DNA of 40,822 nucleotides from Chromatiaceae bacterium (GCA_007693535.1 REDK01000075.1:1-40822), one strand, 5' to 3'. Counted from the stretch's first letter, positions 16,130-26,576 are shown. Notes: a model not told the origin generated them from the sequence alone. Made by a program: numbers and translations.

Positions 16130-17854
16130 ATGACTGCCCAATGCGAAATCACTGCCAAGCGCACCAGCGGTGCCCCCATCGGGGTCTTCGAGCGCTATCT
16201 GACCCTCTGGGTGTTCGCCTGCATCCTGGCTGGCATCGCCCTCGGCCACCTGGTACCACCGGTGTTCGAGGCCACCGCGGCCCTGGAGGTGGCGCAGATC
16301 AACCTGCCAGTGGCGGTGCTGATCTGGTTGATGATCATCCCGATGCTGTTGAAGGTCGATCTGACCGCGCTGTCCGGGGTCCGGCAGCATTGGCGCGGGG
16401 CGGCGGTGACCCTGTTCGTCAACTGGGCGGTCAAACCGTTCTCGATGGCCCTGCTGGCCTGGCTCTTCGTCGAATGGCTCTTCCGCCCCTACCTGCCGGC
16501 GGAGCAGATCGACTACTACGTCGCCGGCATGATCATTCTGGGCGCCGCGCCCTGTACCGCGATGGTCTTCGTCTGGAGCAATCTGTCTCGGGGCGAGCCC
16601 AACTTCACCCTGACCCAGGTGGCGCTGAACGATGTGATCATGATCTTCGCCTTCGGCCCTATCGTCGGTCTGTTGCTGGGCCTGACCGCGATCGTCGTAC
16701 CCTGGGCGACCCTGTTCTTGTCGGTGCTGCTCTATATCATCGTGCCGCTGGCCATCGCCACCCTCTGGCGGGCGCTGCTGTTGCGCGGCGATCCCGGCGG
16801 CGGCTCCCTCGCCCGTGTACTGGCCGCCCTGCATCCAATCTCATTGCTGGCGCTGCTCGCGACCCTGGTGCTGCTGTTCGGCTTCCAGGGCGAGCAGATT
16901 ACCAATCAGCCGGGGGTCATCGGGCTGCTGGCGGTGCCCCTGCTGATCCAGACCTTTCTGATCTTCATCCTGGCCTACCTGCTCAACCGCTGGGTGCGCT
17001 CGCCGCACGCGATTGCCGGTCCTTCGGCGCTGATCGGCACCAGCAATTTCTTCGAGCTGGCGGTGGCCACCGCCATCGCCCTGTTCGGTTTCGAGTCTGG
17101 CGCCGCGCTTGCGACCGTGGTTGGGGTCCTGATCGAGGTGCCGGTGATGTTGCTGCTGGTGCGCATCGTGCTCCGGACCCAGGGCTGGTACGAACGGCGT
17201 GCCGGCATACCGGTCGCAACCGGCGGTGTGCCCGCGTTGGCGGCCAGGTCGGCGTCCGCTGTGCTAACGGTCGACGCCCGGGTCGGGCCGGCCCGCGTTG
17301 CCATCCTGACTGCCCCGGTTGCCGGGCGGATACTGGCCTGCGTGGTGCGTCCTGGCGATGCCGTATCAGCGGGCCAGGAGCTGCTGCGGATTGACCCGCC
17401 GGCGGCCATCGGGGCGGCGGCTGACCCGGCACCGGAGGCCGGGGTGGGGGTGCGTGCCCCCTGGTCAGGCCGGGTCTGGCGTGTGCATCCGGTGGCCGAA
17501 GGTGTGGAGGTGCCGGCGGGGGCGCCGCTGCTGGAGCTGTTCAGCGGACTGGTGCTGCAGCTTGTGCTCGGCGAGACCCATGCCCTGGCCCTAGCCCCGG
17601 GACAACAAGTACAGGCCCGGCTGGCGGCTGCCGGCGCGCCTGCACTGGCCTTGACCGTCACCCGTGCCTGGCCGGAACTGGACCCTGAGCAGGGTACCCG
17701 CCGGTTCGAGGTCGACCTGCCCGCCGAGCTGGATCTCGCCGTCGGTATGCACGCGCAGGTCGAGGTGCCGCTAGCAGCGCCGGCGACAGCGTTGCCGACC
17801 TGGCCAATGCCCGCCAGCGAACCCGGTGCCGCGGTTGCCCCTTGTGCAAGCTGA
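16130..17854 (+). CDS. Acr3-type arsenite efflux permease fused to a membrane-fusion-protein-like C-terminal domain
   Basis: The 574-residue product combines two parts. Residues 1-355 are an Acr3 (bile/arsenite/riboflavin transporter superfamily) permease with about ten membrane helices, including LGAAPCTAMVFVWS with the conserved arsenite-site Cys142 and SNFFELAVA with the conserved Glu309. Acr3 exports arsenite using the proton gradient. Residues about 388-550 are a soluble extension: two lipoyl-like halves, TAPVAGRILACVVRPGD (394-410) and RAPWSGRVWRVHPVAEG (442-458), then a beta-barrel-like stretch. This is the arrangement of HlyD/CusB-type adaptor proteins without the hairpin. The start at 16130 has GGAG six bases upstream. 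No stop, restart or frame change separates the parts. No arsR or arsC lies nearby. With ten helices both ends should face the cytoplasm, unlike normal adaptors. Confidence 0.88.
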   Translation: MTAQCEITAKRTSGAPIGVFERYLTLWVFACILAGIALGHLVPPVFEATAALEVAQINLPVAVLIWLMIIPMLLKVDLTALSGVRQHWRGAAVTLFVNWAVKPFSMALLAWLFVEWLFRPYLPAEQIDYYVAGMIILGAAPCTAMVFVWSNLSRGEPNFTLTQVALNDVIMIFAFGPIVGLLLGLTAIVVPWATLFLSVLLYIIVPLAIATLWRALLLRGDPGGGSLARVLAALHPISLLALLATLVLLFGFQGEQITNQPGVIGLLAVPLLIQTFLIFILAYLLNRWVRSPHAIAGPSALIGTSNFFELAVATAIALFGFESGAALATVVGVLIEVPVMLLLVRIVLRTQGWYERRAGIPVATGGVPALAARSASAVLTVDARVGPARVAILTAPVAGRILACVVRPGDAVSAGQELLRIDPPAAIGAAADPAPEAGVGVRAPWSGRVWRVHPVAEGVEVPAGAPLLELFSGLVLQLVLGETHALALAPGQQVQARLAAAGAPALALTVTRAWPELDPEQGTRRFEVDLPAELDLAVGMHAQVEVPLAAPATALPTWPMPASEPGAAVAPCAS

Positions 17855-17905
17855 ACACATTGCCCTCAGGACTCCTTAACAGTGGGCCTCTGCGCGACCT
17901 GCTCG

Positions 17906-17938
17906 CCGCTCGTGATATGAGATCGGCGACCGCCAGTA
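17906..17938. promoter_or_regulatory. Imperfect dyad between the Acr3 fusion and DUF805 genes
   Basis: TCGCCG-CTC ... GAG-AT-CGGCGA forms a 6+3 base-pair stem around an A/T-rich loop, in the 144-base convergent gap between the two genes. It may act as a weak transcription stop for either gene. There is no T-run, so the role is unsure. Confidence 0.3.
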
Positions 17939-17998
17939 CGACGTCGAAGGCAGGCGTCAAGACCAGTGAGATGGTCTGTAAAGTTGACGGAAATCGCC

Positions 17999-18379
17999 TT
18001 AGACTGGCGAGGCCATCACCCCTTTTGGATTGGGGCCGTGCTGATTCTCGCCTGGCTGGCTGTCCAGTAGCATGAAGACCAGCAGGATGATGCCACCGAG
18101 CAGCGGGATCAGCACCAGCAGCAGCCACCAACCGGTGCGGTTGGTATCGTGCAGGCGCCGCACTGCGACCGCGAGCCCTGGCAGCAGCACGGCCAACCAG
18201 TACAGACCGCTCAGCAGACCCAGGCCAAGTTCCGGTTGTAGCGTACCAGTGCTGGCATCGAGCACCGCCAGCACGATCAGGATGATGATATTGAACAGTT
18301 GAAAGAACCAATACTCCTTGCGTCGTGCGCGGCCAGTGAACACGCTGTATTTCCGCAGGACTTCCAGATACCAGTTCAT
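17999..18379 (-). CDS. DUF805 family inner-membrane protein
   Basis: The 126-residue product is a clear DUF805 member. The N-terminal MNWYLEVLRKYSVFTGRARRKEYW holds the family's F-x-GRA-R-xEYW signature. Three to four membrane helices follow (about residues 26-45, 55-72 and 83-105), with AVAVRRLHDTNRTGWW as the second signature. The function of the family is unknown. I chose the ATG at 18379, which has GGAG six bases upstream; the frame stays open upstream but without family similarity. It is convergent with the Acr3 fusion gene and has no partner on its strand. Confidence 0.9.
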   Translation of the reverse strand: MNWYLEVLRKYSVFTGRARRKEYWFFQLFNIIILIVLAVLDASTGTLQPELGLGLLSGLYWLAVLLPGLAVAVRRLHDTNRTGWWLLLVLIPLLGGIILLVFMLLDSQPGENQHGPNPKGVMASPV

Positions 18380-18893
18380 TGATGTCTCCAGGGTGGGATA
18401 CCCGGTCTGGGTGCTGTGTGGACGCGCACCGGATGTCGCGATCGTCGAACGGTAGTATGCCAGAGCGATTGCTTCCCTTGTATGGAGGAGCAACAGGCGG
18501 TCGGCGCATGCCTACTGCAGTGCGTGCTGTAGCCAGGTCAGCTCGCGCACGCCCCGGTTGCGCCGACGATGCCGATCTCGGTGGCCAACCAGCAGCGATC
18601 GCCGCCGCCGCAGTGGCAGGTCCGGGCCGGGCCCGCTGGGCGCGTCTGCACCTGGCCGTGCCGCAACCCCACCAGCCGCCGGCGCCGGCTCTCCCCGCCG
18701 ATCCGTCCCAGCCCGGGGGCGGGCCCCCCGGTCGCCGAACCCGCTAGCAACTCCGGACGCGGTGGGCCGCGTCGGTGCAGGCGCGCCCAATCCTGTCTAC
18801 CCAAAGTCGGCCCTGCCGCCCGCGTGACAAGGGCGGTGCTTTCTTATAGGCTGCCGCGACGCATCCGCCCCACCCCTGTGTCAATTTCCTTCC
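18380..18893. other. Gene-free region of about 510 bases
   Basis: The gap lies between the DUF805 gene and the next membrane-protein gene, which diverge from it. Several Arg/Pro/Gly-rich frames are open on both strands, but none has a ribosome binding site or a recognisable motif, and they look compositional. Near its right end GTGACA (18824-18829) and TATAGG (18845-18850) could form a weak promoter with a short 15-base spacer for the next gene. Otherwise nothing is seen. Confidence 0.45.
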
Positions 18894-19424
18894 ATGCGCT
18901 TTGATGTCAGCGATTACGAGACTCGCAAGGCGGGCGTCCCGCACGAGATCTTCCTAACCAATCTGATCGGTAATCATATCCTGATGGCCATTGCCGCTGG
19001 CGGGGTGGCCGGCAGTTTTCCCTGGGTCATGGCCATCATTCCGGTGATCTCTTTCGGTCTACTCGGTTACAGCCTGTGGCGGGCGCGTCGTTCCCGCCAG
19101 CGCGATCCCTGGTTTGTGATGTGCCACTGGCAAGTCAGCGCTCGCCGGAGCCGCCTGTTCATCCTGGTGCTGCTGGGGCTGGTGGGGATCGCGGTGGCGG
19201 CCTGGGCCGCGCATGTCTATGGCGGGGTCATGAAGGAGGCGGCCATCGCCCTGGCGATCGGGATTGGGTTGTTGCCGGTCATGGTGACCGTGCTAGTGCT
19301 GATCCTGGTGGAGTCCGATGCGCTGCATCAGGCGCATCAGGGCAAGCTGCCGGGCTGGGTGTTCGAGCGCTTTCCCAATCCGGAGGCGAAGGTGATCTCG
19401 GATCATCCCGAGGTAGCTGCCTGA
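18894..19424 (+). CDS. Unknown four-helix membrane protein
   Basis: I do not recognise a named family. The 176-residue product has a soluble N-terminus (about 20 residues beginning MRFDVSDYE) and four probable membrane helices near residues 28-44, 46-62, 90-112 and 116-141. A soluble tail follows with HQAHQGKLPGWVFERFPNPE. Basic residues cluster after helix 2 (WRARRSRQRDPW). Codon use looks like the neighbours and the hydrophobicity pattern is convincing, so I take it as a real gene, although the ATG lacks a clear Shine-Dalgarno site. It stands alone and converges on ftsK. Confidence 0.7.
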   Translation: MRFDVSDYETRKAGVPHEIFLTNLIGNHILMAIAAGGVAGSFPWVMAIIPVISFGLLGYSLWRARRSRQRDPWFVMCHWQVSARRSRLFILVLLGLVGIAVAAWAAHVYGGVMKEAAIALAIGIGLLPVMVTVLVLILVESDALHQAHQGKLPGWVFERFPNPEAKVISDHPEVAA

Positions 19425-19658
19425 GCCCGTCGCGCAGCCTATCCTGGCCACTAGCAGCGCCTCTGCTGCCGCTTCCCGGCAGGTCTTGAATCGCGAGCCG
19501 ATGCCAGTCGTTGTCCGCGGCCGTTCTCCTGCTCCGTACGACGCTGCGTGTTCACCCATCTGCGGACGCCTGTATCATCTGCAGGGTTATGCGCTAGATG
19601 GCGCAGATGGGCGCAGATCAATGCAGAAGATGGGGGGTGAAACCGGCGTCGCAGGCCT

Positions 19659-22262
19659 TCAGTCGGCCACCGGCGGCGGGGCCAGGACCTCGCGGTTGCC
19701 GTTGGTTTCGGCCGGGCCGACGATGCCGATGCGTTCCATCTCCTCGATCATCCGGGCGGCGCGGTTATAGCCGATCTTCAGCCGCCGCTGGACCCCGGAG
19801 ATCGAGGCGCGGCGGCTCTCGCAGACGATCTGCACGGCCTCGTCGAACAGCGGGTCGGTACCCTCGGTATCGCCGCCGCCGCGGGGTTCCGGATCGATGC
19901 CCGGCAGATGCTCGCCGGGCTCCTGCAGGATGGTATTGATATAGTCCGGCGGACCCTGCTCCTTGAGGAAGTTGACCACGCGATGGACTTCGTGGTCATC
20001 GACGAAGGCGCCATGGACACGCTGCGGGATGCTGCCGCCGGGCGGCAGATAGAGCATGTCGCCGTGCCCGAGCAGATGCTCGGCGCCCATCTGGTCGAGT
20101 ACCGTGCGCGAGTCGACTCGCGCCGAGACCTTGAAGGCGATGCGGGTGGGGATATTGGCCTTGATCAGGCCGGTCAGTACATCGACCGAGGGGCGCTGGG
20201 TGGCCAGTAATAGATGGATGCCGGAGGCGCGTGCCTTCTGCGCCAGCCGAGCAATGAGTTCCTCCACCTTCTTGCCCACCACCATCATCATGTCGGCGAG
20301 TTCGTCGATGACGACGACGATATAGGGCAGCTTCTCCAGGGTCGGTGGCGCTTGTTGCGGGTCGATCGCCTCGGCAGGATTGAACAGGGGGTCCGCGATG
20401 GGCTCCCCGGCGGCAATGGCATCGAGTACCTTACGGTTGTAGCCGGCGATGTTGCGTACCCCCAGGCGGGCCATGAGTTTGTAGCGCCGCTCCATCTCGC
20501 CGACACACCAGCGCAGGGCGTTGGCGGCCTCCTTCATATCGGTCACCACCGGCGTAAGCAGGTGCGGGATGCCCTCGTAGACCGAGAGTTCGAGCATCTT
20601 GGGGTCGACCATGATCAGACGCACATCCGCCGCGCTGGCCTTGTAGACCAGGCTCAGGATCACCGCGTTGATGGCCACCGACTTGCCCGAGCCGGTGGTG
20701 CCGGCGATCAGCGCATGGGGCATCCGCCCGAGGTCGGCCACCACCGGCTCGCCGGAGATATTGGTGCCCATGCCGATGGTGAGCGGGGATTTGGCCTCCT
20801 GATAGACCGGCGCGGCCAGGATCTCGCGTAAGACCACCATCTCACGGGTATCGTTGGGCACCTCCAGACCAATCACCGACTTGCCCGGGATCACCTCGAC
20901 CACGCGCACGCTGACCTTCGACAGCGCGCGCGCGAGGTCTTTGGCCAGACCGGTGATCTTGCTGACCTTGACCCCGGGCGCCAGCTCCAGTTCGAACAGG
21001 GCCACCACCGGTCCGGGATGCACCTCGACCACCTGGGCGACTACGCCGAACTCGGCTAGCCGTGCCTCCAGGTCGCGCGACATGCCCTCCAGTTGCTCGT
21101 GGCTGATGGCCCGACCGCTGCGACGAGGTGCATCCAGCAGCTCGAGCGGTGGGCGGACATCGGGACGGGGTGGGTGCGGGCGCGCGGTCGCCGCCGCCGG
21201 CACGGCCGTGGCCGGCGGGCGCTGCAGCAGGCCGGAACCTGCCAGCGCCGGTGCCGCTGCCGGTCGCGGTGGTGCTGCCGGCGTCGGTTCCGCCGCCGCG
21301 GGTGCGGGCAGGGCGGCTGGTGCCAGGTCGGATTGCCGGGTAATCCTGTCGGCGTCCCGGTCGGGGGCGGCACCATCGGGGCGCATCGGGGTTGACGCCG
21401 GATCGAAGTCGGGATCGGCATAGGCCTCTGGCAAGGGGTAGGGATAGCGCTCCTGGTCTAGCAGCGACCGCGGATCGACCCAGTCATCGCCGTCCAGCTG
21501 GCTGGCGCTGTCCGAGCCGTGCCCGGCGTCGCCGACGCTGTGGTGCCGGTCCGGCGGGGTACGGAACCAGGGTGTGCGTACCCAGTCCAGGCTGGCGACG
21601 CAGACTCCGCCGACCGCCCCCAGCACCAACCACAGTGCGCGGAATGGCAGCCGCAGCAGGCTGAGGGTCAGCCCACCCAGGGCATCGACCATCGCGACCG
21701 GGGAGAGGCCAGTGAACAGGGTGAAGCCGGCCAGGATCAGGCCGCCGAGAAACAGCGAGCCACCGGTAGCCCCGAAGGTGGCGGCGGCCTGTTCGCCGGC
21801 CAGCAGCCCGAGCCCGCCGCCAACCCCGTTGGGCAGGGTCGGGGCCAGCGCCGGGGCGAACTCCGGGAACTGCATCGAGGCCAGGGCCGAGCCGGCCACC
21901 AGGATGAACAGGAAGCCGATCCAGCGCAGTACCAGCCAGTAGAGTTTGGTCTCTGGCTCTGGCACCCGCTGGCGGAACACCAGATAGGCGCTCCAGGCCA
22001 CGGTCAGGGGCAGCAGGTAGGCAAACAGGCCGAACAGGAACAGGGTGAGATCGGCGAACCAGGCACCGAAAGGGCCTGCGGCGTTGCGTACCAGGGTATC
22101 GCTGCCGGTATACGACCAGCCGGGGTCTTCCGGCGACCAGGTGGCCAGCGCGACCACCAGGTAGAGCGCCAGCGCGACCAGCGCCCAGAGCGCCGCCTCG
22201 CGCCAGGCACGATCAAGATAGTCGGTAAAGGTCAGTTGTCCGGCGCGGGTTGCCTGGCTCAC
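19659..22262 (-). CDS. ftsK: DNA translocase FtsK
   Basis: FtsK anchors at the division septum and pumps DNA to help resolve chromosome dimers. The 867-residue product has four N-terminal membrane helices (about residues 25-195), a Pro/Ala-rich linker, and the motor domain with Walker A GTTGSGKS, Walker B in [12 protein letters not shown] and [15 protein letters not shown]. It ends in the winged-helix gamma domain ([22 protein letters not shown]), which reads KOPS sites. The linker is shorter than in E. coli (1329 residues), as in many species. I chose the GTG at 22262 because AGGAGG sits five bases upstream; a GTG seven codons earlier would put that site inside the gene and lies only about three bases after the -10 element. 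Confidence 0.97.
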   Translation of the reverse strand: MSQATRAGQLTFTDYLDRAWREAALWALVALALYLVVALATWSPEDPGWSYTGSDTLVRNAAGPFGAWFADLTLFLFGLFAYLLPLTVAWSAYLVFRQRVPEPETKLYWLVLRWIGFLFILVAGSALASMQFPEFAPALAPTLPNGVGGGLGLLAGEQAAATFGATGGSLFLGGLILAGFTLFTGLSPVAMVDALGGLTLSLLRLPFRALWLVLGAVGGVCVASLDWVRTPWFRTPPDRHHSVGDAGHGSDSASQLDGDDWVDPRSLLDQERYPYPLPEAYADPDFDPASTPMRPDGAAPDRDADRITRQSDLAPAALPAPAAAEPTPAAPPRPAAAPALAGSGLLQRPPATAVPAAATARPHPPRPDVRPPLELLDAPRRSGRAISHEQLEGMSRDLEARLAEFGVVAQVVEVHPGPVVALFELELAPGVKVSKITGLAKDLARALSKVSVRVVEVIPGKSVIGLEVPNDTREMVVLREILAAPVYQEAKSPLTIGMGTNISGEPVVADLGRMPHALIAGTTGSGKSVAINAVILSLVYKASAADVRLIMVDPKMLELSVYEGIPHLLTPVVTDMKEAANALRWCVGEMERRYKLMARLGVRNIAGYNRKVLDAIAAGEPIADPLFNPAEAIDPQQAPPTLEKLPYIVVVIDELADMMMVVGKKVEELIARLAQKARASGIHLLLATQRPSVDVLTGLIKANIPTRIAFKVSARVDSRTVLDQMGAEHLLGHGDMLYLPPGGSIPQRVHGAFVDDHEVHRVVNFLKEQGPPDYINTILQEPGEHLPGIDPEPRGGGDTEGTDPLFDEAVQIVCESRRASISGVQRRLKIGYNRAARMIEEMERIGIVGPAETNGNREVLAPPPVAD

Positions 22263-22286
22263 GGTCACCTCCTGAAGCTTCACCGG

Positions 22287-22292
22287 ATTATA
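22287..22292 (-). promoter_or_regulatory. Consensus -10 element for ftsK
   Basis: The minus strand reads TATAAT here, a perfect sigma-70 -10 hexamer in an otherwise G+C-rich gap. Transcription would begin near 22280, leaving a leader of about 18 bases that just contains the AGGAGG site. No good -35 hexamer is visible at 16-18 bases, so an activator or extended contacts may be needed. Confidence 0.5.
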
Positions 22293-23566
<1,274 letters not shown>

Positions 23567-23766
23567 TGCCCCGGATGCGGGCGTCAGTGGGCAGGGCGGT
23601 CGCTGGTCGGGAGCCAGCCTGACCTGGCTGCATTCCCGGCTGCGGCCCGTCGGTTGCCGGCGGTCACTGCCGGCGTGGCGGCGGCCTGCCGCGACCCTGC
23701 GGACGTCTTTGCGCCTGGCCCCGTTGTGGCGCCTCCCGTGCTGCTCTGCGCATCCTGCTGTTGCCG

Positions 23767-24054
23767 ATGAACCGGAACAACTTCCCGCTAATTGCGTTGG
23801 CCCTGTCATTGCCGCTGATGGCGATACTTTTCTTTGGCGGCCGTGGTGATGGCGGTCGCACCACCGGCCTGCCTCTGCTCACCCTGCTGACCGTGGCCGA
23901 GTTCGGTCTGGTTGCCAATGCCATCGGTGCCGGCCTGGCGGTGCAGGGCTGGGTGGCCGGTGCGCGTACCCGCCGGCAGGTAACCATCGCAATCGGCTGC
24001 GCCCTGATCAGTCTGCTGTTTCTGCTGCAGCTCGTCTATTGGTGGCCGTTATGA
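23767..24054 (+). CDS. Small unknown membrane protein coupled to plsC
   Basis: The 95-residue product has three probable membrane helices: residues about 7-22, 35-58 and 71-92, with the last ending LLQLVYWWPL. No family is recognised. Its stop overlaps the start of the acyltransferase gene as ATGA, so the two are translationally coupled and the protein may work with that enzyme at the membrane (inference). An in-frame TTG two codons upstream is an alternative start. A 200-base spacer separates it from trxB; the pair may be transcribed from trxB's promoter or from their own. Confidence 0.65.
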   Translation: MNRNNFPLIALALSLPLMAILFFGGRGDGGRTTGLPLLTLLTVAEFGLVANAIGAGLAVQGWVAGARTRRQVTIAIGCALISLLFLLQLVYWWPL

Positions 24055-24809
24055 GTCGAGGGCGCGGCCCGGGTCCGGCGGTCTGGCTGCGCAGTCTGCT
24101 GTTCTTTCTTATCTATAACGCAATCGGCATCGGCCATAGCATCCTCAGCTTGGCGGTGGCGCCCTTTCTGGACTTCCCTGCACGCTACCGCTTCGTCAAC
24201 CTGTGGTCGCGGGCCAGCATGTGGTTGCTGCGGCACCTCAATGGCGTGCAGATCGAGGTAGAGGGGCTGGAGCATCTCCCGGGCGATCGGCCGGTGGTGG
24301 TGATGTCCAATCACCAAAGCCAGTGGGAGACCTTCTATCTGCAACTGCTGATCAGCCCGCAGGCGACCATCCTCAAGCGGGAATTGCTGTGGGTGCCGTT
24401 CTTCGGCTGGGGCCTGGCCCTGCTGCGGCCCATCGCCATCGACCGGGGCCGTGGCGCCGATGCCCTGAAGACCATCCTGCGGATGGGCCAGGCCCGCCTG
24501 CAGGCAGGCATCAGTGTGGTGATCTACCCTGAGGGCACCCGCCAGCCGCCGGCCACTCTGGGCAACTTCAATGCTGGTGGGGCCATGCTCGCCGCCCGCG
24601 CCGGTGTCGACATTCTGCCCATCGTGCACAATAGCGGCGATTGCTGGCCGGCACGCTCATTGTTGCGTCGGCCGGGAACCATCCGGCTGCGCATCGGGCC
24701 GCCGATCGCCACCGTGGGCCAACCGCCCAAGGCCCTGACCGCACAGGTGCGCGATTGGATGCTGGCCAACTATCCCAGCACCTTCGCCGCCCCGGCGCCC
24801 GCGTACTAA
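24051..24809 (+). CDS. plsC: 1-acyl-sn-glycerol-3-phosphate acyltransferase
   Basis: PlsC adds the second acyl chain to lysophosphatidate in phospholipid synthesis at the inner membrane. The 252-residue product has an N-terminal membrane helix (about residues 12-40). The catalytic motif reads NHQSQWETF, in which His88 and Glu93 replace the classic H-x4-D, as seen in one subgroup of the family. It also carries VIYPEGTR for glycerophosphate binding and a DILPIVHNSG segment. The ATG at 24051 overlaps the stop of the small membrane protein; a GTG four codons upstream is less likely. It converges on the MpaB-family gene with only 10 bases between their stops. Confidence 0.92.
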   Translation: MSRGRGPGPAVWLRSLLFFLIYNAIGIGHSILSLAVAPFLDFPARYRFVNLWSRASMWLLRHLNGVQIEVEGLEHLPGDRPVVVMSNHQSQWETFYLQLLISPQATILKRELLWVPFFGWGLALLRPIAIDRGRGADALKTILRMGQARLQAGISVVIYPEGTRQPPATLGNFNAGGAMLAARAGVDILPIVHNSGDCWPARSLLRRPGTIRLRIGPPIATVGQPPKALTAQVRDWMLANYPSTFAAPAPAY

Positions 24810-24819
24810 GGGGCCAGGG

Positions 24820-25686
24820 TCAGGTCGGTCTGCCGCGATCGGCCCCCAGAGCCTCGATCTGGTAACCTCGCGGATAGGTGCGGGTGCTGACTTGGGTCAG
24901 CAGGCGCGGCTGGCGCCGTGGCGGCAGGCGAGCCAGCAGCCGTGCCCGGGCGCGCAACAGCCCATGTGCCAGTCGCTGCAGCCAGCGCGGTGCTGGGGCG
25001 ATCCCGGCAGCGGCCAGCATGGGTGGATCGATCAGGGCATGGATCACCGGTGCCCCGAGCGGCCACAGCCAGCGTGGCAAGAACCAGCCCAGCATCAGGT
25101 TGCGGGTCGCCAGCACCAGCCGGTGGTTGTCTGCCGCATAGCGGAACTGCGCCCGTTCGTAAGCCAGGTTGAACTGCTCGAAGGCCGCGTAGCTGGTGGG
25201 GATGTCGCGGATGCCGAGCCGCCGCCCAATCTCCCGCCACAGCGCATAGGTCGCCTGACATTCCAGCGCGGTCAGCGGGCGCCATCCGAAGCGGGCGTTC
25301 CAGCGGATCGGCTCGAAGATGAAGGTGGAGAGGGTATAGAGGTATTCGTCGTTGGGAATCGCGTGGCGATGATGCTGCTGATTGATGCGCCGCAGCGCGG
25401 CGCGGCCGCGCGGATGGTCGTAGCCGTTCTCTAAGACCTCGGCGAGCAGCAGCACGGTGTCATCGTAGCGTTTCTGCGGCCGGTGCAGCAGTTCGCCGGT
25501 GGCCACCAGCAGCGGGGTGCCCTTAGCGACCCCGAACACCCGCAGCAGGGCCAGTTCCAGGGCACGCTGAGTGTCCCAGGGGAACTCGAAGCACGCCAGC
25601 AGCAGGCCGATCTCTTGGCAATCGTGCACCGGATCGAGGCCGGCGATATAGGCGGCGCGCTCGCCACGGCGGCGGGGATGCTGCAC
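24820..25686 (-). CDS. MpaB/DUF2236-family putative oxygenase
   Basis: The 288-residue product resembles the DUF2236 domain shared by the fungal MpaB oxygenase and rubber oxygenase (Lcp-like) proteins, a heme-binding helical family. Matching features are RYDDTVLLLAEVL, the His-rich INQQHHRHAIPNDEYLYTLSTFIFEPIRW segment, and the downstream TYALWREIGRRLGIRDIP with AFEQFNLAYE. The substrate is unknown. The start is uncertain. I give the GTG at 25686, but the frame continues upstream with protein-like sequence (about 20 residues, ALLARIPEAVQ) to the end of ybgF and contains no ATG there, so a non-standard start is possible. It follows ybgF by 56 bases and may be read from the Tol-Pal operon. Confidence 0.75.
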   Translation of the reverse strand: MQHPRRRGERAAYIAGLDPVHDCQEIGLLLACFEFPWDTQRALELALLRVFGVAKGTPLLVATGELLHRPQKRYDDTVLLLAEVLENGYDHPRGRAALRRINQQHHRHAIPNDEYLYTLSTFIFEPIRWNARFGWRPLTALECQATYALWREIGRRLGIRDIPTSYAAFEQFNLAYERAQFRYAADNHRLVLATRNLMLGWFLPRWLWPLGAPVIHALIDPPMLAAAGIAPAPRWLQRLAHGLLRARARLLARLPPRRQPRLLTQVSTRTYPRGYQIEALGADRGRPT

Positions 25687-25742
25687 CGCTTCGGGGATGC
25701 GTGCGAGCAGGGCCGGCGTCCCCGGCGTGGGCAGGGTACGGC

Positions 25743-26576
25743 TCAGCGTAGCCGCTCCAGCCGGCCGGCCGCCAGGCTGGCCTCGGTGCTGTCTGGGAAG
25801 CGGGCGATGACCTCGCGCAGGGTCTCGCGGGCACGCGCCTTATCCTCCTGCTCATCGTAGACGTAGCCGAGCTTCAGCAGCGCGGTGGCCAGCTTGTCGC
25901 TGGCCGGGTGGTCGCGGATCAGGCGGCTGAAATGGTCCGCTGCGGTGGGGTAGTCCTGCGCCAGATAGGCGATCTCGCCCAGCCAATAGCGGGCGCTGTC
26001 GGCATACTGACCCTCGGGATAGCGGGCTAGCAGTCCCTCGAAGGCGGTCCTGGCGGCGGGATAGTCGCGCGCCTTGAGCAGTTCGAAGGCTTCCAGATAG
26101 CCGTCGCGCTCACCCCCGCCCAGGGTCTCGGGTGCGGGTAGGCCGAGCAGGCCGGAGCCGCCGCGCGCACTGGCACCGGGGAGCGCGGGTGGTGCATCCG
26201 CGTTGCTGCTAGGGGTGGTGTCGGTGGCCGCATCCTCCCCGGCCCCAGGGTCGCCGGGCAGCAGCGGTCGCGGCGGCTCCATGCTGACCCGCGGCGCGCT
26301 GCCGAAGCGGGGAGTGACCTGTTGTAGCCGATATTCGTGCATCTCTACCAGCCCCCGCAGTTCCTGAACCTCTTGTTGCAGACTCTGGATCTGCAGGACC
26401 AGATCCGACAGGGTCTGCTCGCCCAGCATCCGCTCCAGGCGGCCAAGGCGGGCATCATGGTCCGTGGCCAGGTCCTGAGCCTGCAGCGGGCCGGCCAGCG
26501 GCAGGCTGGCGCCGAGGGCAACCGCGGCCAGCCGGCGGGGGAGGCGTTTGCTTGCGGGTATGCGGGTGATCTTCAT
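25743..26576 (-). CDS. ybgF: Tol-Pal system protein YbgF / CpoB
   Basis: YbgF (CpoB) is a periplasmic protein that links peptidoglycan synthesis with Tol-Pal-driven outer-membrane constriction. The 277-residue product has a signal peptide (about residues 1-33, ending LQAQ). It continues with a trimerising coiled coil (about 40-90, with LQQEVQELRGLVEMHEYRLQQV), a disordered Pro/Ala linker and C-terminal TPRs (about 150-277). The TPR motif GQYADSARYWLGEIAYLAQDY is typical. The start at 26576 is chosen for the signal peptide; no Shine-Dalgarno site is evident. It is the last tol-pal gene, 155 bases after pal. Confidence 0.95.
   Translation of the reverse strand: MKITRIPASKRLPRRLAAVALGASLPLAGPLQAQDLATDHDARLGRLERMLGEQTLSDLVLQIQSLQQEVQELRGLVEMHEYRLQQVTPRFGSAPRVSMEPPRPLLPGDPGAGEDAATDTTPSSNADAPPALPGASARGGSGLLGLPAPETLGGGERDGYLEAFELLKARDYPAARTAFEGLLARYPEGQYADSARYWLGEIAYLAQDYPTAADHFSRLIRDHPASDKLATALLKLGYVYDEQEDKARARETLREVIARFPDSTEASLAAGRLERLR

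Noticed and set aside
18512-18804. Minus-strand open frames, one with a Cys-rich end (CHCGGGDRC)
   Set aside because: They have no ribosome binding site or family match, and overlapping frames are equally open, so this is composition.
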